Below, piece by piece: positions 9,247 to 18,568 of a DNA stretch of 64,000 bases. The stretch spans positions 62,001-126,000 of the forward strand of contig NZ_LIXM01000004.1 in NCBI RefSeq assembly GCF_002608565.1, in the 5' to 3' direction. The stretch's first letter is position 1; each line of letters opens with the position of its first letter. The stretch comes from Vibrio sp. PID17_43 (GTDB lineage Bacteria > Pseudomonadota > Gammaproteobacteria > Enterobacterales > Vibrionaceae). A model generated the notes under the pieces. The model ran no database searches and was not told the origin of the DNA. It worked only from the letters and a program-made list of their open reading frames with translations. A program made the translations under genes and the position numbers.

Positions 9247-10595
9247 TATTTGTTCTCCTCAGCTCGCTCTAGCAGCATGTTTCGGTACGCAATCGCACTC
9301 TGCTTTAAGGTGCGCTCTTGAGTTTGGTAGTCAACGTGTACGATGCCAAAACGTTGTTTGTAGCCATACGCCCATTCGAAGTTATCCATTAGGCTCCAAG
9401 CGAAGTAACCATTCACATTAACGCCTGCTTTGATCGCTTCATCCAGCGCTTCTAAATGCGATTGAAAGTAACGCACGCGTTGTTCATCATTCACTTGGCC
9501 TGCAACACGGTGGTCATCACCTGCCGCTCCATTTTCGGTAATGTACAAAGGCGGTAGATTTGAATAACGCGTTTTCAAACGTAGCAATAAATCCGTTAAT
9601 GCTTGTGGGTAGATTTCCCATCCAATAAAGGTGTGCTCCGCTTCTGGCTGAGGAATGCTCTCTAGCATGCCATTTTCATCGAATCGCACCACACAACGGG
9701 TGTAGAAGTTGATGCCAATAAAGTCTAGGTCAGTACGAATGATATCGAGGTCACCCTCTAGAATCATCGGCATGTTGTGCGCTTGACGCTTAAGTACGGT
9801 TTCTGGATATGTCCCTTTCAACACAGGATCCATAAACCAGTGGTAGCCTTCCGCATCGCTGTACTCTGCCGCTTCTGCGTCTGCCTCTGTGTAAGGGTAC
9901 GCAGGCGTCGCATTGAACACACAACCGTGCATCGCATTTGGTGCATTCTTGCGCATGTGTGGAATTGCCAAGCCATGACCCAACATCAGGTGATGTGCCG
10001 ACAAAAAGCCTTCACGCTCGCCTTTTATACCTGGCGCATGCTCACCCCAACGGTAGCCTAGGTAAGCAGAGCAGAATGGTTCGTTCAGTGTTGCGTAAGA
10101 GTCAATCTTGTTACCGAAGTAAGCACTAACTACATCCGCATACTCTGCAAACTTGTAAGCCGTTTCACGGTTCAGCCAACCACCTTTATCTTCAAGGTAT
10201 TGAGGTAAGTCCCAGTGGTAAAGCGTCACGAACACTTTCAAACCACGAGCATGGCACTCATCGATGATTTGCTCATAAAACTTAAGACCTTCTTCATTCA
10301 CTTTGCCATCTTCTGGAAGAATGCGCGGCCATGCCATCGACAAACGATACGCACCGACGCCGAGACCTTGAATCATCTCAATATCTTGTTTCCATAGGTG
10401 GAAGTGATCACATGCCACATCACCGTTATCGGCATTGTCTACTGCACCTGGCTTGTTGCAAAATATATCCCAAATCGATGGTGTACGCCCACCAAGCTGT
10501 GCGCCCCCTTCAATTTGGTAAGAAGAGGTCGCGACACCAAATAGGAACTCAGGGTGGCGCATTTTAGAATCTTGGGGTAATTGGAGTTTATTCAT
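9246..10595 (-). CDS. GH1 beta-glucosidase
   Basis: 449-residue glycoside hydrolase of family 1. The N-terminal signature [15 protein letters not shown] is at residues 18-31. The acid/base glutamate is E172 in TLNEPFC and the nucleophile is E354 in YITENGAA. There is no signal peptide, so it acts in the cytoplasm on imported beta-glucosides such as cellobiose. It sits inside the MalFGK-type operon between permease and ATPase, which ties uptake to hydrolysis. Length and motifs are those of a complete bacterial BglA/BglB enzyme. A 6-phospho-beta-glucosidase is less likely because ABC import delivers unphosphorylated sugar. Confidence 0.93.
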   Translation of the reverse strand: MNKLQLPQDSKMRHPEFLFGVATSSYQIEGGAQLGGRTPSIWDIFCNKPGAVDNADNGDVACDHFHLWKQDIEMIQGLGVGAYRLSMAWPRILPEDGKVNEEGLKFYEQIIDECHARGLKVFVTLYHWDLPQYLEDKGGWLNRETAYKFAEYADVVSAYFGNKIDSYATLNEPFCSAYLGYRWGEHAPGIKGEREGFLSAHHLMLGHGLAIPHMRKNAPNAMHGCVFNATPAYPYTEADAEAAEYSDAEGYHWFMDPVLKGTYPETVLKRQAHNMPMILEGDLDIIRTDLDFIGINFYTRCVVRFDENGMLESIPQPEAEHTFIGWEIYPQALTDLLLRLKTRYSNLPPLYITENGAAGDDHRVAGQVNDEQRVRYFQSHLEALDEAIKAGVNVNGYFAWSLMDNFEWAYGYKQRFGIVHVDYQTQERTLKQSAIAYRNMLLERAEENK

Positions 10596-10620
10596 TATAT
10601 TTTTATGCCTTAAATTTCTC

Positions 10621-11514
10621 TTAACCTTTCACTGCGCCCGATGTCAGACCGCTAATCATCTGTTTAGAAGCAAATAAGTAAGTAATTACTAACGGAAGAA
10701 TGGAGATAGTGGTGCCAAGCATCACCGCGCCCCATGGCGTATTTGGAATCCCTTGCACGCTTCGTAGTGCCTGAGTAATAACGTAGTTGTCTGGGGAGTT
10801 CAGTACCACCAATGGCTGCATAAACATGTTCCAGAAGAAGACAAATTGGACAATGGCCAGTGTCGCTAGAGCTGGTTTCATCAATGGTAATACTACGCTC
10901 CAGTAAGTTCTAAATTCACCAGCGCCATCGAGTTTTGCTGCTTCCAAAAGTTCTTTTGGAATTGACGCGATCACGTGCTGACGCATGAGAAAGATACCAA
11001 ATGGCGTTGCTGTAAATGGTAACCAAACGGCAATATGGTTATCTAGTAAACCTAGGAACTTCACGATCATGAAATACGGGATCAGGCTCAAAACAGGCGG
11101 AATCGCCATTGAACCCACCAACATACCAAACAGTAGATTCTTACCTTTAAACTTGTACACTGCGAATGCGTAACCGCCCATGCTACAGAACAGCAATGAA
11201 ATTGTCGTACCTAAAAAGGCAACATAAATCGAGTTAAACATCGCTTGCCAAAATGGCATGATTTCAAGCAGTTGAGCGTAGTTGTATGCCAAACTATCGC
11301 CTATCGCTAAGCTGATACCTGTACCGAAAATCTCCGAACGATCACGTGTCGATAACAGTGCAGACCATATAAATGGAAACACTGTGATAATTGCCGAGAC
11401 AATCAATACAAAGGCTAGCAGCACCATCGCAACCTTCGTCAACAGGTGGGTGGTACGCTCGCTTGGCATAAGTCCGCTCAAGGGGGACGCTGTGGTTTTA
11501 ATTGAGGTCGTCAT
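10621..11514 (-). CDS. carbohydrate ABC permease, MalG type
   Basis: 297-residue inner-membrane permease with six predicted helices. The EAA loop around residue 190 (IPKELLEAAKLDGAGEFRTYWSVVLPLMKPALAT) is the classic CUT1 docking sequence. It begins 1 bp after the partner permease ends and is followed by the beta-glucosidase gene 25 bp later. With the MalF-type subunit it forms the channel of the beta-glucoside importer. Confidence 0.92.
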   Translation of the reverse strand: MTTSIKTTASPLSGLMPSERTTHLLTKVAMVLLAFVLIVSAIITVFPFIWSALLSTRDRSEIFGTGISLAIGDSLAYNYAQLLEIMPFWQAMFNSIYVAFLGTTISLLFCSMGGYAFAVYKFKGKNLLFGMLVGSMAIPPVLSLIPYFMIVKFLGLLDNHIAVWLPFTATPFGIFLMRQHVIASIPKELLEAAKLDGAGEFRTYWSVVLPLMKPALATLAIVQFVFFWNMFMQPLVVLNSPDNYVITQALRSVQGIPNTPWGAVMLGTTISILPLVITYLFASKQMISGLTSGAVKG

Positions 11515-11515
11515 G

Positions 11516-12505
11516 CTATTGCTCCCCTAAGCCTTTCTTACCAAAGAATAAGAATTGAATTGCCGTACACGTTGCGATTAGAGCAAACAGTAACCATGAG
11601 ATTGCCGATGCAGTCCCCATCTCTAGCCACTCCCAACCTACTTTGTAGAGATACATAGAGATCGTTAGACCAGACTGACCGGTACCACCGCCACCACGAG
11701 TCAAAACAAACGGTTCTTCAAATAACTGCAGATTCCCGATAATCGTCATGGTGATAGCAAAGAAGATAAATGGACGAATCATTGGTAATGAAATGTGCCA
11801 GAAGCGGCGGAATGCATTAGCACCATCCATACGTGCTGCTTCAAGAATGTCTTTTGGAATTGTCATCAAGCCTGTCGTGTAAAGCACGATATTAAAGCCG
11901 GTGTACTTCCAAAAAATCACAATAGCAATCGATGGTTTGATCATCGTTGCATCATCGAGCCAGCGAATTGGCTGATAATCATATACCCAAGAAAAAGCCC
12001 AACCTAATAGCTGGCTATCCGCCAAGGCAATCAAAGTTTGGTTGATAATGCCCGAGTTTGGCGAATACATATTAAAGAAGATGAGAGATGCAGCAACCGT
12101 AGAAGTAATAAATGGTAGGAAATAAGCCGACGTCAACCAGTGACGCAAGCGATCGCCCATTGATACTAAAATATACGCTACAGGAATTGCCACTAAGTGC
12201 TGTGCAACACCTGAAGTGACAGCAAGCCATAAGGTATTTTTCAATGAGCGCCAAAGCCATGGGTCTGTGAGTGCAATGTGGTAATTTTCAAAACCAACAA
12301 ACTGCATCGCATCCATGCCCTCTACAGGGTTCCACATTTGGAACGATAGAAAGACAGAAAACAGTAAAGGGAATATCCCAAAAACAGAAAAAATGATCAG
12401 AAACGGCAGAAGGAACCCATACGGTGTAAGCGCTTTCAAATTTAGATATGAAAAAAAGCTTTTACGACCCGTAGTTTCCATGACGTTGCTCGCTGCGTGA
12501 TTCAT
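11516..12505 (-). CDS. carbohydrate ABC permease, MalF type
   Basis: 329-residue permease with an N-terminal helix (YGFLLPFLIIFSVFGIFPLLFSVFLSF) and about five more. The EAA loop is IPKDILEAARMDGANAFRRFWHISLPMIRPF. It follows the binding-protein gene after a 62-bp gap that contains a strong hairpin. It is the companion of the MalG-type permease in the same operon. Confidence 0.92.
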   Translation of the reverse strand: MNHAASNVMETTGRKSFFSYLNLKALTPYGFLLPFLIIFSVFGIFPLLFSVFLSFQMWNPVEGMDAMQFVGFENYHIALTDPWLWRSLKNTLWLAVTSGVAQHLVAIPVAYILVSMGDRLRHWLTSAYFLPFITSTVAASLIFFNMYSPNSGIINQTLIALADSQLLGWAFSWVYDYQPIRWLDDATMIKPSIAIVIFWKYTGFNIVLYTTGLMTIPKDILEAARMDGANAFRRFWHISLPMIRPFIFFAITMTIIGNLQLFEEPFVLTRGGGGTGQSGLTISMYLYKVGWEWLEMGTASAISWLLFALIATCTAIQFLFFGKKGLGEQ

Positions 12506-12524
12506 AGTAACGACCTCTTACAAA

Positions 12525-12544
12525 GGAGGCGTTTGCACGCCTCC
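12525..12544 (-). other. intercistronic hairpin after the binding-protein gene
   Basis: GGAGGCGT pairs with ACGCCTCC across a 4-nt loop between the binding-protein stop and the permease start. No T-run follows, so it is more likely an mRNA-stabilising or partial-attenuation hairpin that keeps binding-protein transcript in excess. This arrangement is well known in mal-type operons. Confidence 0.65.
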
Positions 12545-12567
12545 AAACTTTAAAACTAGCGAGTTGC

Positions 12568-13815
12568 TTACATATTACGTGTGCGGCGCTTAATTAGGCG
12601 CTCTGCTTCACTAAGTGCAACTTTAATATCTTTACCTTCATCAAGCACTTCCATCAGAGCATTTTCAAGAATGATTGAACGTGCTACGTGGTCGCCTTTC
12701 GCTGGTTGAACCGGCTTGATGTTTTTAGCAACTTCAGCAAAAACGAGACGTGCTTGCTGGCCACCAAGGAACGGTACTGGCTCTTGGAATAGCTCGTCAT
12801 CGTACGTTGCTGTGTTCGCTGGGAATGCTGCAATCGTTTCAAAGTGCTTAAGCTGAACATCGCGATCTGCTGTCATGTATTCAATAAGTTTCCATGCTTC
12901 ATCTGGGTTAGGTGATTGAGTTGGAATTGAAAGGAATGAACCACCCCAGCTACCATAAATGCCATCAGGAAGGTGCTCTACACCCCACTTACCAGCTGTA
13001 TCTGGTGCAATCCAGTTATTTAGGTGGCCCAGTAGCCATGCACCTGAAAGCTGCGTCGCGAATGTACCGTTACGGAAACCTTCGTACCATTCATTAGACC
13101 AAGCAAGGATGCGGCCATCTAAGCCTTTATCTCGAATCTGTTTTGCCACTGTAAATGCATGAACGAAGCGCTCTGAGGTCACCACTGGGTTCCCGTCTTT
13201 GTCGAAGTACAAGCCTTCACCTTCAGGAACGGTGGTAAAGATGATCGCTTGCGCAACGTCTGCTGCCGAAGCAATAAGCTGTATGTTTTGTTTTTTAAGC
13301 GTTTCACCCGCAGCGATGTAAGAATCCCAATCTTTGATCGCTTCGTTGATATCAATGCCCGCTTTTTCAAAGAGGTCGGTGCGGTAGTACATGACGCCAG
13401 GGCCTAAGTCGACAGGCATGCCGTAGATATCACCATCTGCACCTTTGCCTTGTGCCCATGCGTAAGGCGCAAAACTGTCTGCGTACTTATCTGCACCGTA
13501 ATTTTCAGACAGGTTAACCAAACCACCTGATGCCACAAATGGGCCAATTTTTTCTACATCAACAACAATCACATCACCCGCACCAGACCCCGTTGCCAAG
13601 TTGGTTGTCAGCTTGGTATGGTGGTCGCCATGATTGTTCATTAGGTAATCAACCTTAATACCGTTTTTTTTCTCGAAATCTGGCAGCAGTACTTTCAAGC
13701 TGCTATCGAAGTCAGGAAAGCCATCGAAGCGGATTTTGGTTTCGTCGGCAGCGTTTACCGTTGCAGCGACACCGAGTGCAGCAGTCATAGCAAGCGTCAA
13801 AGTTTTCAGTTTCAT
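12568..13815 (-). CDS. periplasmic sugar-binding protein of CUT1 ABC importer
   Basis: 415-residue family-1 solute-binding protein. A signal peptide ends near residue 22 (VAATVNA/AD). The lobe sequences include LLPDFEKKNGIKVDYL, YGMPVDLGPGVMYYRTDLFEKAG and SWGGSFLSIPTQSPNPDEAWKLIEYMT. AAGGA lies upstream of the ATG. It starts 22 bp after the LacI-family gene, too little for a separate promoter region, so both probably share the promoter near 14.9 kb. The ligand is likely a beta-glucoside because the operon encodes a GH1 enzyme. Confidence 0.92.
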   Translation of the reverse strand: MKLKTLTLAMTAALGVAATVNAADETKIRFDGFPDFDSSLKVLLPDFEKKNGIKVDYLMNNHGDHHTKLTTNLATGSGAGDVIVVDVEKIGPFVASGGLVNLSENYGADKYADSFAPYAWAQGKGADGDIYGMPVDLGPGVMYYRTDLFEKAGIDINEAIKDWDSYIAAGETLKKQNIQLIASAADVAQAIIFTTVPEGEGLYFDKDGNPVVTSERFVHAFTVAKQIRDKGLDGRILAWSNEWYEGFRNGTFATQLSGAWLLGHLNNWIAPDTAGKWGVEHLPDGIYGSWGGSFLSIPTQSPNPDEAWKLIEYMTADRDVQLKHFETIAAFPANTATYDDELFQEPVPFLGGQQARLVFAEVAKNIKPVQPAKGDHVARSIILENALMEVLDEGKDIKVALSEAERLIKRRTRNM

Positions 13816-13837
13816 GTTGTCGTCCTTAATTATTGTT

Positions 13838-14842
13838 CTAGAGATTATTCAGTAACTTGACCGAACCTCTGGGTACTAGGGTTGGTGTGAGCTTGAAGTT
13901 CACATCACGTTTGTTCTTGTTCAGCGCTTGGATGACAAGTTGCACCGCCTCTGCGCTCATCTGTTCTATAGGGAAATTAACGGTGGTAAGGGCTGGCGTG
14001 AGATAGCGAGCAAACAAGATATCATCAAACCCCACTAGTGAAATTTGCTCTGGTACTTGCATGCCCTCTGCTTTCAACACTTCATAAGCGCCAAACGCCA
14101 TGTGATCGTTACAGGCAAATACGGCAGTGAAAACACATTCACGTTTTAGCAACTTACGCATAGCACTGATGCCTGATTCTTCAGTAAAACCGGCCTCGGA
14201 CACTAACGCTTCGTCATACGCGATTTCCGCTTCTTCAAGAGCCTTGCGGTAACCTTGTAGACGCCCCCGTGCGTCAGATTTGTCCAGAGGACCGGTAATA
14301 CATGCAATGTTGCGATGCCCCATTCGCAACAAATATTCAGTCGCCATTCGGCCACCTAATTCGTTATCGATCTCGATACAACTGTGGGCCATTTCTGGGA
14401 TATAACGGTTAACCAACACCACCGGAATCCCCTTGTTATCAAGATCAATCAAATAATCATCAGAAAGACTTTGCGTGTGCAAAATCATCGCATCGACACG
14501 GCGACCAAGCAGAAACTCTACCGATTCACGCTGGCTTTGCTCTGTATTCGATCCCGCCGTAACAATCACGTGATAGCCCATACGTCGCAAGCGTTCTTCA
14601 ATGCTGTGTAAAATACCGGAGTAAAATGGGCCACCTAACTCAGGAACAATGATGCCAATACTGCCAGTACGACTGGATGCGAGCGCCTGCGCAATCGAGT
14701 TTGGACGATAGCCTAAATCCTTAATTGCTTTTTCGACTTTGAGTTTCTTATCATGGCTAACGCGGCATGTACCGTTAATCACTCTAGAAACGGTCGCTTG
14801 AGAAACGCCTGCGTATTCAGACACATCTTTAATCGTCGCCAC
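13838..14842 (-). CDS. LacI-family regulator of the beta-glucoside operon
   Basis: 334-residue repressor. The start chosen is GTG at 14842 because AGAGG lies just upstream and the protein then opens with the family sequence TIKDVSEYAGVSQATVSRV. An upstream in-frame TTG at 14872 would add ten atypical residues. The effector domain shows IGIIVPELGGPFYSGIL and ISLVGFDDILFARYLTPALTTV. It is the first gene of the operon it probably controls (regulator, binding protein, permeases, glucosidase, ATPase). An operator 45 bp upstream suggests autoregulation. Confidence 0.9.
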   Translation of the reverse strand: MATIKDVSEYAGVSQATVSRVINGTCRVSHDKKLKVEKAIKDLGYRPNSIAQALASSRTGSIGIIVPELGGPFYSGILHSIEERLRRMGYHVIVTAGSNTEQSQRESVEFLLGRRVDAMILHTQSLSDDYLIDLDNKGIPVVLVNRYIPEMAHSCIEIDNELGGRMATEYLLRMGHRNIACITGPLDKSDARGRLQGYRKALEEAEIAYDEALVSEAGFTEESGISAMRKLLKRECVFTAVFACNDHMAFGAYEVLKAEGMQVPEQISLVGFDDILFARYLTPALTTVNFPIEQMSAEAVQLVIQALNKNKRDVNFKLTPTLVPRGSVKLLNNL

Positions 14843-14887
14843 ATCAACCTCTTTATGGACACCACATCGCAAGTTTCAAACACCTTC

Positions 14888-14899
14888 GAAACCGCTTTC
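14888..14899. promoter_or_regulatory. LacI-family operator upstream of the beta-glucoside operon
   Basis: GAAACCGCTTTC matches GAAANCGNTTTC and lies 45 bp upstream of the regulator start. It could control the whole six-gene operon. Confidence 0.7.
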
Positions 14900-14934
14900 A
14901 TCAATCGATTATTCAATATCTAGCTAAGAATTAG

Positions 14935-14950
14935 CGTGAGTGAGTTCACA
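14935..14950. promoter_or_regulatory. candidate CRP-binding site
   Basis: CGTGA-N6-TCACA matches nine of the ten conserved positions of the CRP consensus TGTGA-N6-TCACA. It is centred about 100 bp upstream of the regulator start and 50 bp upstream of the LacI operator. Catabolite activation of the beta-glucoside operon is inferred. A second palindrome, TGAAACTGTTTCA, lies at 15018-15030 in the same 14843-15183 gap. Confidence 0.6.
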
Positions 14951-15061
14951 ACAAGTTTGGGGCTAAATAGAGTAATTTGATAAAGAATGAGGCAACTTAC
15001 AGTTTTCTTTTCACTTGTGAAACTGTTTCATAACCAGAAGAATTTGCCTGCTTCAGGAGAT

Positions 15062-15084
15062 AAAAAAGCCTCCACGAGGGAGGC
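15062..15084 (-). terminator. intrinsic terminator after the porin gene
   Basis: On the minus strand GCCTCC and GGAGGC form a short stem followed by six or more T. It lies 100 bp after the porin stop and separates the porin transcript from the beta-glucoside operon. Confidence 0.8.
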
Positions 15085-15183
15085 AAAAATACAAGAATTA
15101 AGAGTAAATAGATGGTAAGTATTTGATCGTTCTGCCTTAAACACTCACCACCTTAGCATGGACAGTAATTAACTAGGTGTGGC

Positions 15184-16467
15184 TTACCACCAAGCTTCGA
15201 ACATTGCACCAACCGTTAGGGTGTCAAGATCGGTTGCCACTTTGTCAAAACCTGTGTACTCGTTATCGGCATTACCCACTGTTGCATAAAAACGTAGCAT
15301 CGGACGTGACCAAGTATGTGGACCAATCGCCATGTTCTGAGACAACGTCATCTTCCAAGAGCTGTTCGTCGCATCGATGTCATCGTAATCCACGACGTTG
15401 TAACCACCTTCTAACCACGTCGAGTGTATGTCATTCCACTGGTACGTCGGGCGAACAATTGCATTGTAGTTCACACGACTGTCATTTCCTTCAACGTCTA
15501 GTGCTTGATAAGCCGCTAGATATTGGATTCCCGCTTTGTCTGTCAGCATTGTGCTGCCATCAAAGCTGACTAACGTCGCCGTTTGCCCTTCGGTTAAATC
15601 AAACACACTGTCTTTCGCGTTATCAGAGTAACGAACAATCAATCGTTGACCTGCCATCGACAACTCACCCGCCACTTGGTAAGACGTCACGCCATCCACG
15701 GATGTACCTTTCAATTTGTCTGACGTAAAACCGTAGTTCGCGTAAAGGCTAAGGTTTGCCATTTCACCCAACTGAATGCCATGCAATTTACTGGTAATAG
15801 CGTAGCGACCGTTGTCACCCACCATGTCATCCTTTACTTGCCCTATGGCACCAAAGTCGAACTTAGCAGCGCCTAAGTCTAGGTTATAAAAACCCGCACC
15901 TTGACCATCGTGCATCATCCAGAAGTAGTCGTTCAAATCAGTTTGTGGACGTTGATGGAAGTCACGGCCTGCCCATACGTATAGGTCTGGTTGATCTTCA
16001 AATAGATTGGCCGCTCCTGCGTAAAACTTCTTAAGGTTAACACCACCATCCTCTGCCCATGAAGCATCTGCCCAATGCTCAAGCATTAACACGATATCCC
16101 AAATAGCACCACCGTCGCTCTCAAACGCGCGGGCAAACTGGTATTCACCACCGTTTTGTTCATTACCTAAACGACCTGTTGCGTTTCCGTTCAACGCCCC
16201 TGCCGTACCGACTGTCACTGCATCACTGCCCTGGTAAGCCGCGCCATAACGAGCATAACCAGAGAACACCACGCCTAGTGGCACTTCGGTTTCAGAAGTC
16301 AATACGGCTGGTTGCTGATCAAAAACGTAACCGGTTTGAATTTTGGTTTCTAGCTCTTGAATACGTTTTTCTAATGCCTCTACATCGGCATCAGCAGCAA
16401 AAGAAGGTAAAGAAGCAAGCGAAGCGGCCACCGCAATAGAGAGAGGTAAAACTTTAAAGCTTTTCAT
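15184..16467 (-). CDS. outer-membrane carbohydrate porin, LamB/ScrY family
   Basis: 427-residue porin. A signal peptide ends near residue 24 (LPSFA/AD). A short coiled coil follows (residues about 27-44, VEALEKRIQELETKI), as in ScrY-type porins. The maltoporin-like hallmarks are GYARYGAAYQG near the barrel start, WAGRDFHQRPQTDLNDYFWM, and a C-terminal aromatic residue (FEAWW) as needed for barrel assembly. It is transcribed alone, with a LacI-type operator in its upstream region, so it probably supplies outer-membrane entry for the oligosaccharides taken in by the adjacent importers. Confidence 0.9.
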   Translation of the reverse strand: MKSFKVLPLSIAVAASLASLPSFAADADVEALEKRIQELETKIQTGYVFDQQPAVLTSETEVPLGVVFSGYARYGAAYQGSDAVTVGTAGALNGNATGRLGNEQNGGEYQFARAFESDGGAIWDIVLMLEHWADASWAEDGGVNLKKFYAGAANLFEDQPDLYVWAGRDFHQRPQTDLNDYFWMMHDGQGAGFYNLDLGAAKFDFGAIGQVKDDMVGDNGRYAITSKLHGIQLGEMANLSLYANYGFTSDKLKGTSVDGVTSYQVAGELSMAGQRLIVRYSDNAKDSVFDLTEGQTATLVSFDGSTMLTDKAGIQYLAAYQALDVEGNDSRVNYNAIVRPTYQWNDIHSTWLEGGYNVVDYDDIDATNSSWKMTLSQNMAIGPHTWSRPMLRFYATVGNADNEYTGFDKVATDLDTLTVGAMFEAWW

Positions 16468-16656
16468 GTTATATCCCTAAAATTTGTATGTGTTGTTATC
16501 TCGTAAGGAATAGTAAGGAATGAAAGCATTGAAAAGTTGCTGCTGCTTCACATGTCAGGAGCCCCAGAATGACATGAAACAACGCATGAAACAAAAAACA
16601 CAATTTATTATTTACAATCATAGGGATAGAAAGAAAGAAACATGGCAATCACATTT

Positions 16657-16668
16657 GAAATCGCTTTC
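16657..16668. promoter_or_regulatory. LacI-family operator upstream of the porin gene
   Basis: GAAATCGCTTTC, flanked by T and A as TGAAATCGCTTTCA, lies 190 bp upstream of the porin start. It is the same core as at 5822-5833, which links the porin to the sugar-importer regulon. Confidence 0.6.
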
Positions 16669-16823
16669 ATTTCACCAATTTGTTTAATTTTTATCACGTT
16701 AATTTGCTCAATCCGATGGTATTTTTCACTCTCCTCTATGAAAAATTTCATTATTCTGAAAATATTCACAAGCCGTAAGTTTCTTACAATGCTATATACC
16801 TTGAGTAGAGGAGCGGATACAAC

Positions 16824-17105
16824 CTAAGCAAACATATACATCATCCACAACCCCATCAGGAGGAAAGTGACTAACCAAATCACTTGACCAGTTTTACTCG
16901 GTTTCACTCTTTTTGACGGAAGGCAAGGTGTTAACGCTTTCTCTTTCGCTTTGGCCAATCGACTTTTCTCCAAAGCTTGTCGATAAGAGATTCTACGTCT
17001 GTGTGCTTCATTGGCCACGGTGGTAAAACGATGCCTTTGGTCTGTGGTAAAGTCTGCTGCATCATAGCGAGGAGGAAGATCAGAATGTTTAGATTGAATT
17101 GCCAT
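16824..17105 (-). CDS. small membrane protein, unknown
   Basis: 93-residue protein with a basic, Arg-rich soluble part (residues about 20-70, e.g. RHRFTTVANEAHRRRISYRQALEKSR) and one C-terminal membrane helix (VIWLVTFLLMGLWMMYMFA). This is a tail-anchored layout with the N-terminus presumably in the cytoplasm. A GGAGG ribosome site precedes the ATG, which supports it as a real gene. I do not recognise a family. Its neighbours, porin and ppnP, give no clear functional hint. Confidence 0.7.
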   Translation of the reverse strand: MAIQSKHSDLPPRYDAADFTTDQRHRFTTVANEAHRRRISYRQALEKSRLAKAKEKALTPCLPSKRVKPSKTGQVIWLVTFLLMGLWMMYMFA

Positions 17106-17200
17106 TGTGTCCTCCTTAATTGACCTATGTATCTATTCTAAGTATATACGCTGTTGGCACTTTATTTCTAAAGACTGTTACAACTGGATAACATGCACAA

Positions 17201-17220
17201 AAAAACCACCCGACGGTGGC
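17201..17220 (-). terminator. intrinsic terminator after ppnP
   Basis: On the minus strand GCCACC-GTCG-GGTGG is followed by a T-run. It lies about 30 bp beyond the ppnP stop. Confidence 0.75.
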
Positions 17221-17247
17221 TTTCTTAATTTTTTCTTTGCTAAGCGC

Positions 17248-17532
17248 TTATAAATACTCACACAAATAAGCAGTGGCATCTTTTACTTCCAGTTCAAACG
17301 ACGCGTTACCTTCCACTTCGAAGAACTCACCACTGTTGTATGTTACCCAATCGGCCTCACCTGCTTTCTTTACAATGAGTGCGCCTTTTACAACGGTCAT
17401 ACGTTCTGGGGCTTGGGTTCCAAACGTGTATTCTCCTGGAAGCATCACACCGACACTAACGTCTTGTCCTTGTTGGTCAAAACCGAGTGACTTTACACCG
17501 CCAGCAAAATAACTGTTTTCCTTAATATTCAT
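17248..17532 (-). CDS. ppnP: pyrimidine/purine nucleoside phosphorylase
   Basis: 94-residue single-domain cupin of the PpnP (YaiE, DUF1255) family, which phosphorolyses a broad range of nucleosides to base and ribose-1-phosphate. Recognisable sequence runs include SVGVMLPGEYTFGTQAPERM and VKGALIVKKAGEADW. The ATG at 17532 (MNIKENSYF) gives exactly the length of the E. coli protein and has AAGGAA at good spacing; an upstream TTG adds six residues without support. Monocistronic with its own terminator. Confidence 0.92.
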   Translation of the reverse strand: MNIKENSYFAGGVKSLGFDQQGQDVSVGVMLPGEYTFGTQAPERMTVVKGALIVKKAGEADWVTYNSGEFFEVEGNASFELEVKDATAYLCEYL

Positions 17533-17750
17533 TGTTGGTTTCCTTATCAAAAATCCGCTCTTTTTTACCCTGTATTGTTCTGCTACTCAAGCTCGACATT
17601 ACCTATATCAACGAAGATGAATGACTAGCAGCCTTGTGTCGAAATGTAAAAGTGGACATTAGATCATAGTTTCAATATCACATTCTAGAGATTGTTTGTT
17701 TTTACAACTGAATCTTTCCACCATAACCCAAAAAACAAGAAGCAGGGATC

Positions 17751-18254
17751 ATGACGAGCACAACACGCCAAAAACGTAAACAAGACCAAACTCCGCCTCC
17801 CTCATTTTGGGCACACCATCAGTTCAAAATAATCAAAGGGGTATTTGTATTGTTCAGTTGTAGCTTACTAGGATTCATTAGCTATCAACTTTACGTATCC
17901 TATAACGACTACATTGATCCAAAAAAAGTCTATGGTGAGTGGATAGAGATTGGCGCACCGCCATACCAAACTGAGCATCTCAATTTCACTCCTGACGGTG
18001 TATTTCGAAATCATCGCCTTATTGCCACTCAATTTGAGTTCGATGGCAAGCAAATCACCTTAAACACAGGGCTAGGAAAAACAGCCTACCAAATATCTGG
18101 ATCTCATCTCTCTCCTCAACTCCGTCGTGTCAAACCCGCCTTACCTGAGCAACGATTCGTCTCTAAAGAGTTCGAGCACACGGTGCAAGGCTCAGAAACC
18201 GGTGCTGCATCTAAGCGCCGCGCTGCGCTAAGCAATCACTTTGGTGGTGATTAG
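17751..18254 (+). CDS. membrane-anchored protein, probably DUF2850 family
   Basis: 167-residue protein with a basic N-terminus, one membrane helix at residues about 28-48 (IIKGVFVLFSCSLLGFISYQL) and a periplasmic domain (GEWIEIGAPPYQTEHLNFTPDGVF...). The pattern 'VYGEWIEIGAP...FTPDGVF' resembles the Vibrio DUF2850 family, by recall; a profile search would settle it. Function is unknown. It stands alone upstream of chitinase on the same strand. Confidence 0.75.
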   Translation: MTSTTRQKRKQDQTPPPSFWAHHQFKIIKGVFVLFSCSLLGFISYQLYVSYNDYIDPKKVYGEWIEIGAPPYQTEHLNFTPDGVFRNHRLIATQFEFDGKQITLNTGLGKTAYQISGSHLSPQLRRVKPALPEQRFVSKEFEHTVQGSETGAASKRRAALSNHFGGD

Positions 18255-18389
18255 CGATATTAAATGCAAAAATCTTTATTTCGCTCGCAAAATAACGCAC
18301 ACAAACTGAGTAGAAGATAAATTAAGTAGATGCCAAGAATTTATAAATTATTGGCTCGATTTAGCATTTTTCCTGCAAAACAATGTTAC

Positions 18390-18407
18390 CATAACGTTAA
18401 GGTTATG
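18390..18407. promoter_or_regulatory. inverted repeat upstream of chitinase
   Basis: CATAAC and GTTATG flank a 6-bp spacer about 160 bp upstream of the chitinase start. The symmetry suggests a binding site for a dimeric regulator. The remainder of the 314-bp gap is AT-rich and shows no other gene. Confidence 0.4.
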
Positions 18408-18568
18408 TAGCAAAGTCGATTCTTGGTTTATTTTTTCACGCAAATAAATAAGCGTCTGAAATGCTAAATGCGATGCTTTTGCACTGCACGTAAACTAATT
18501 GTCTTTTCTGTCGCAAGAGCAGCTTATGTTCATAAGTGAACGTAAATTCAAGGATTGAGAGAGAAGTT

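Noticed and set aside
12427..12440. AAGCGCTTTCA half operator inside the MalF-type permease gene
   Set aside because: Only one half matches GAAANCGNTTTC and it is within coding sequence.
16642..16827. 61-codon plus-strand frame
   Set aside because: It covers the LacI-type operator upstream of the porin, has weak start signals and low-complexity hydrophobic wording; more likely promoter sequence.
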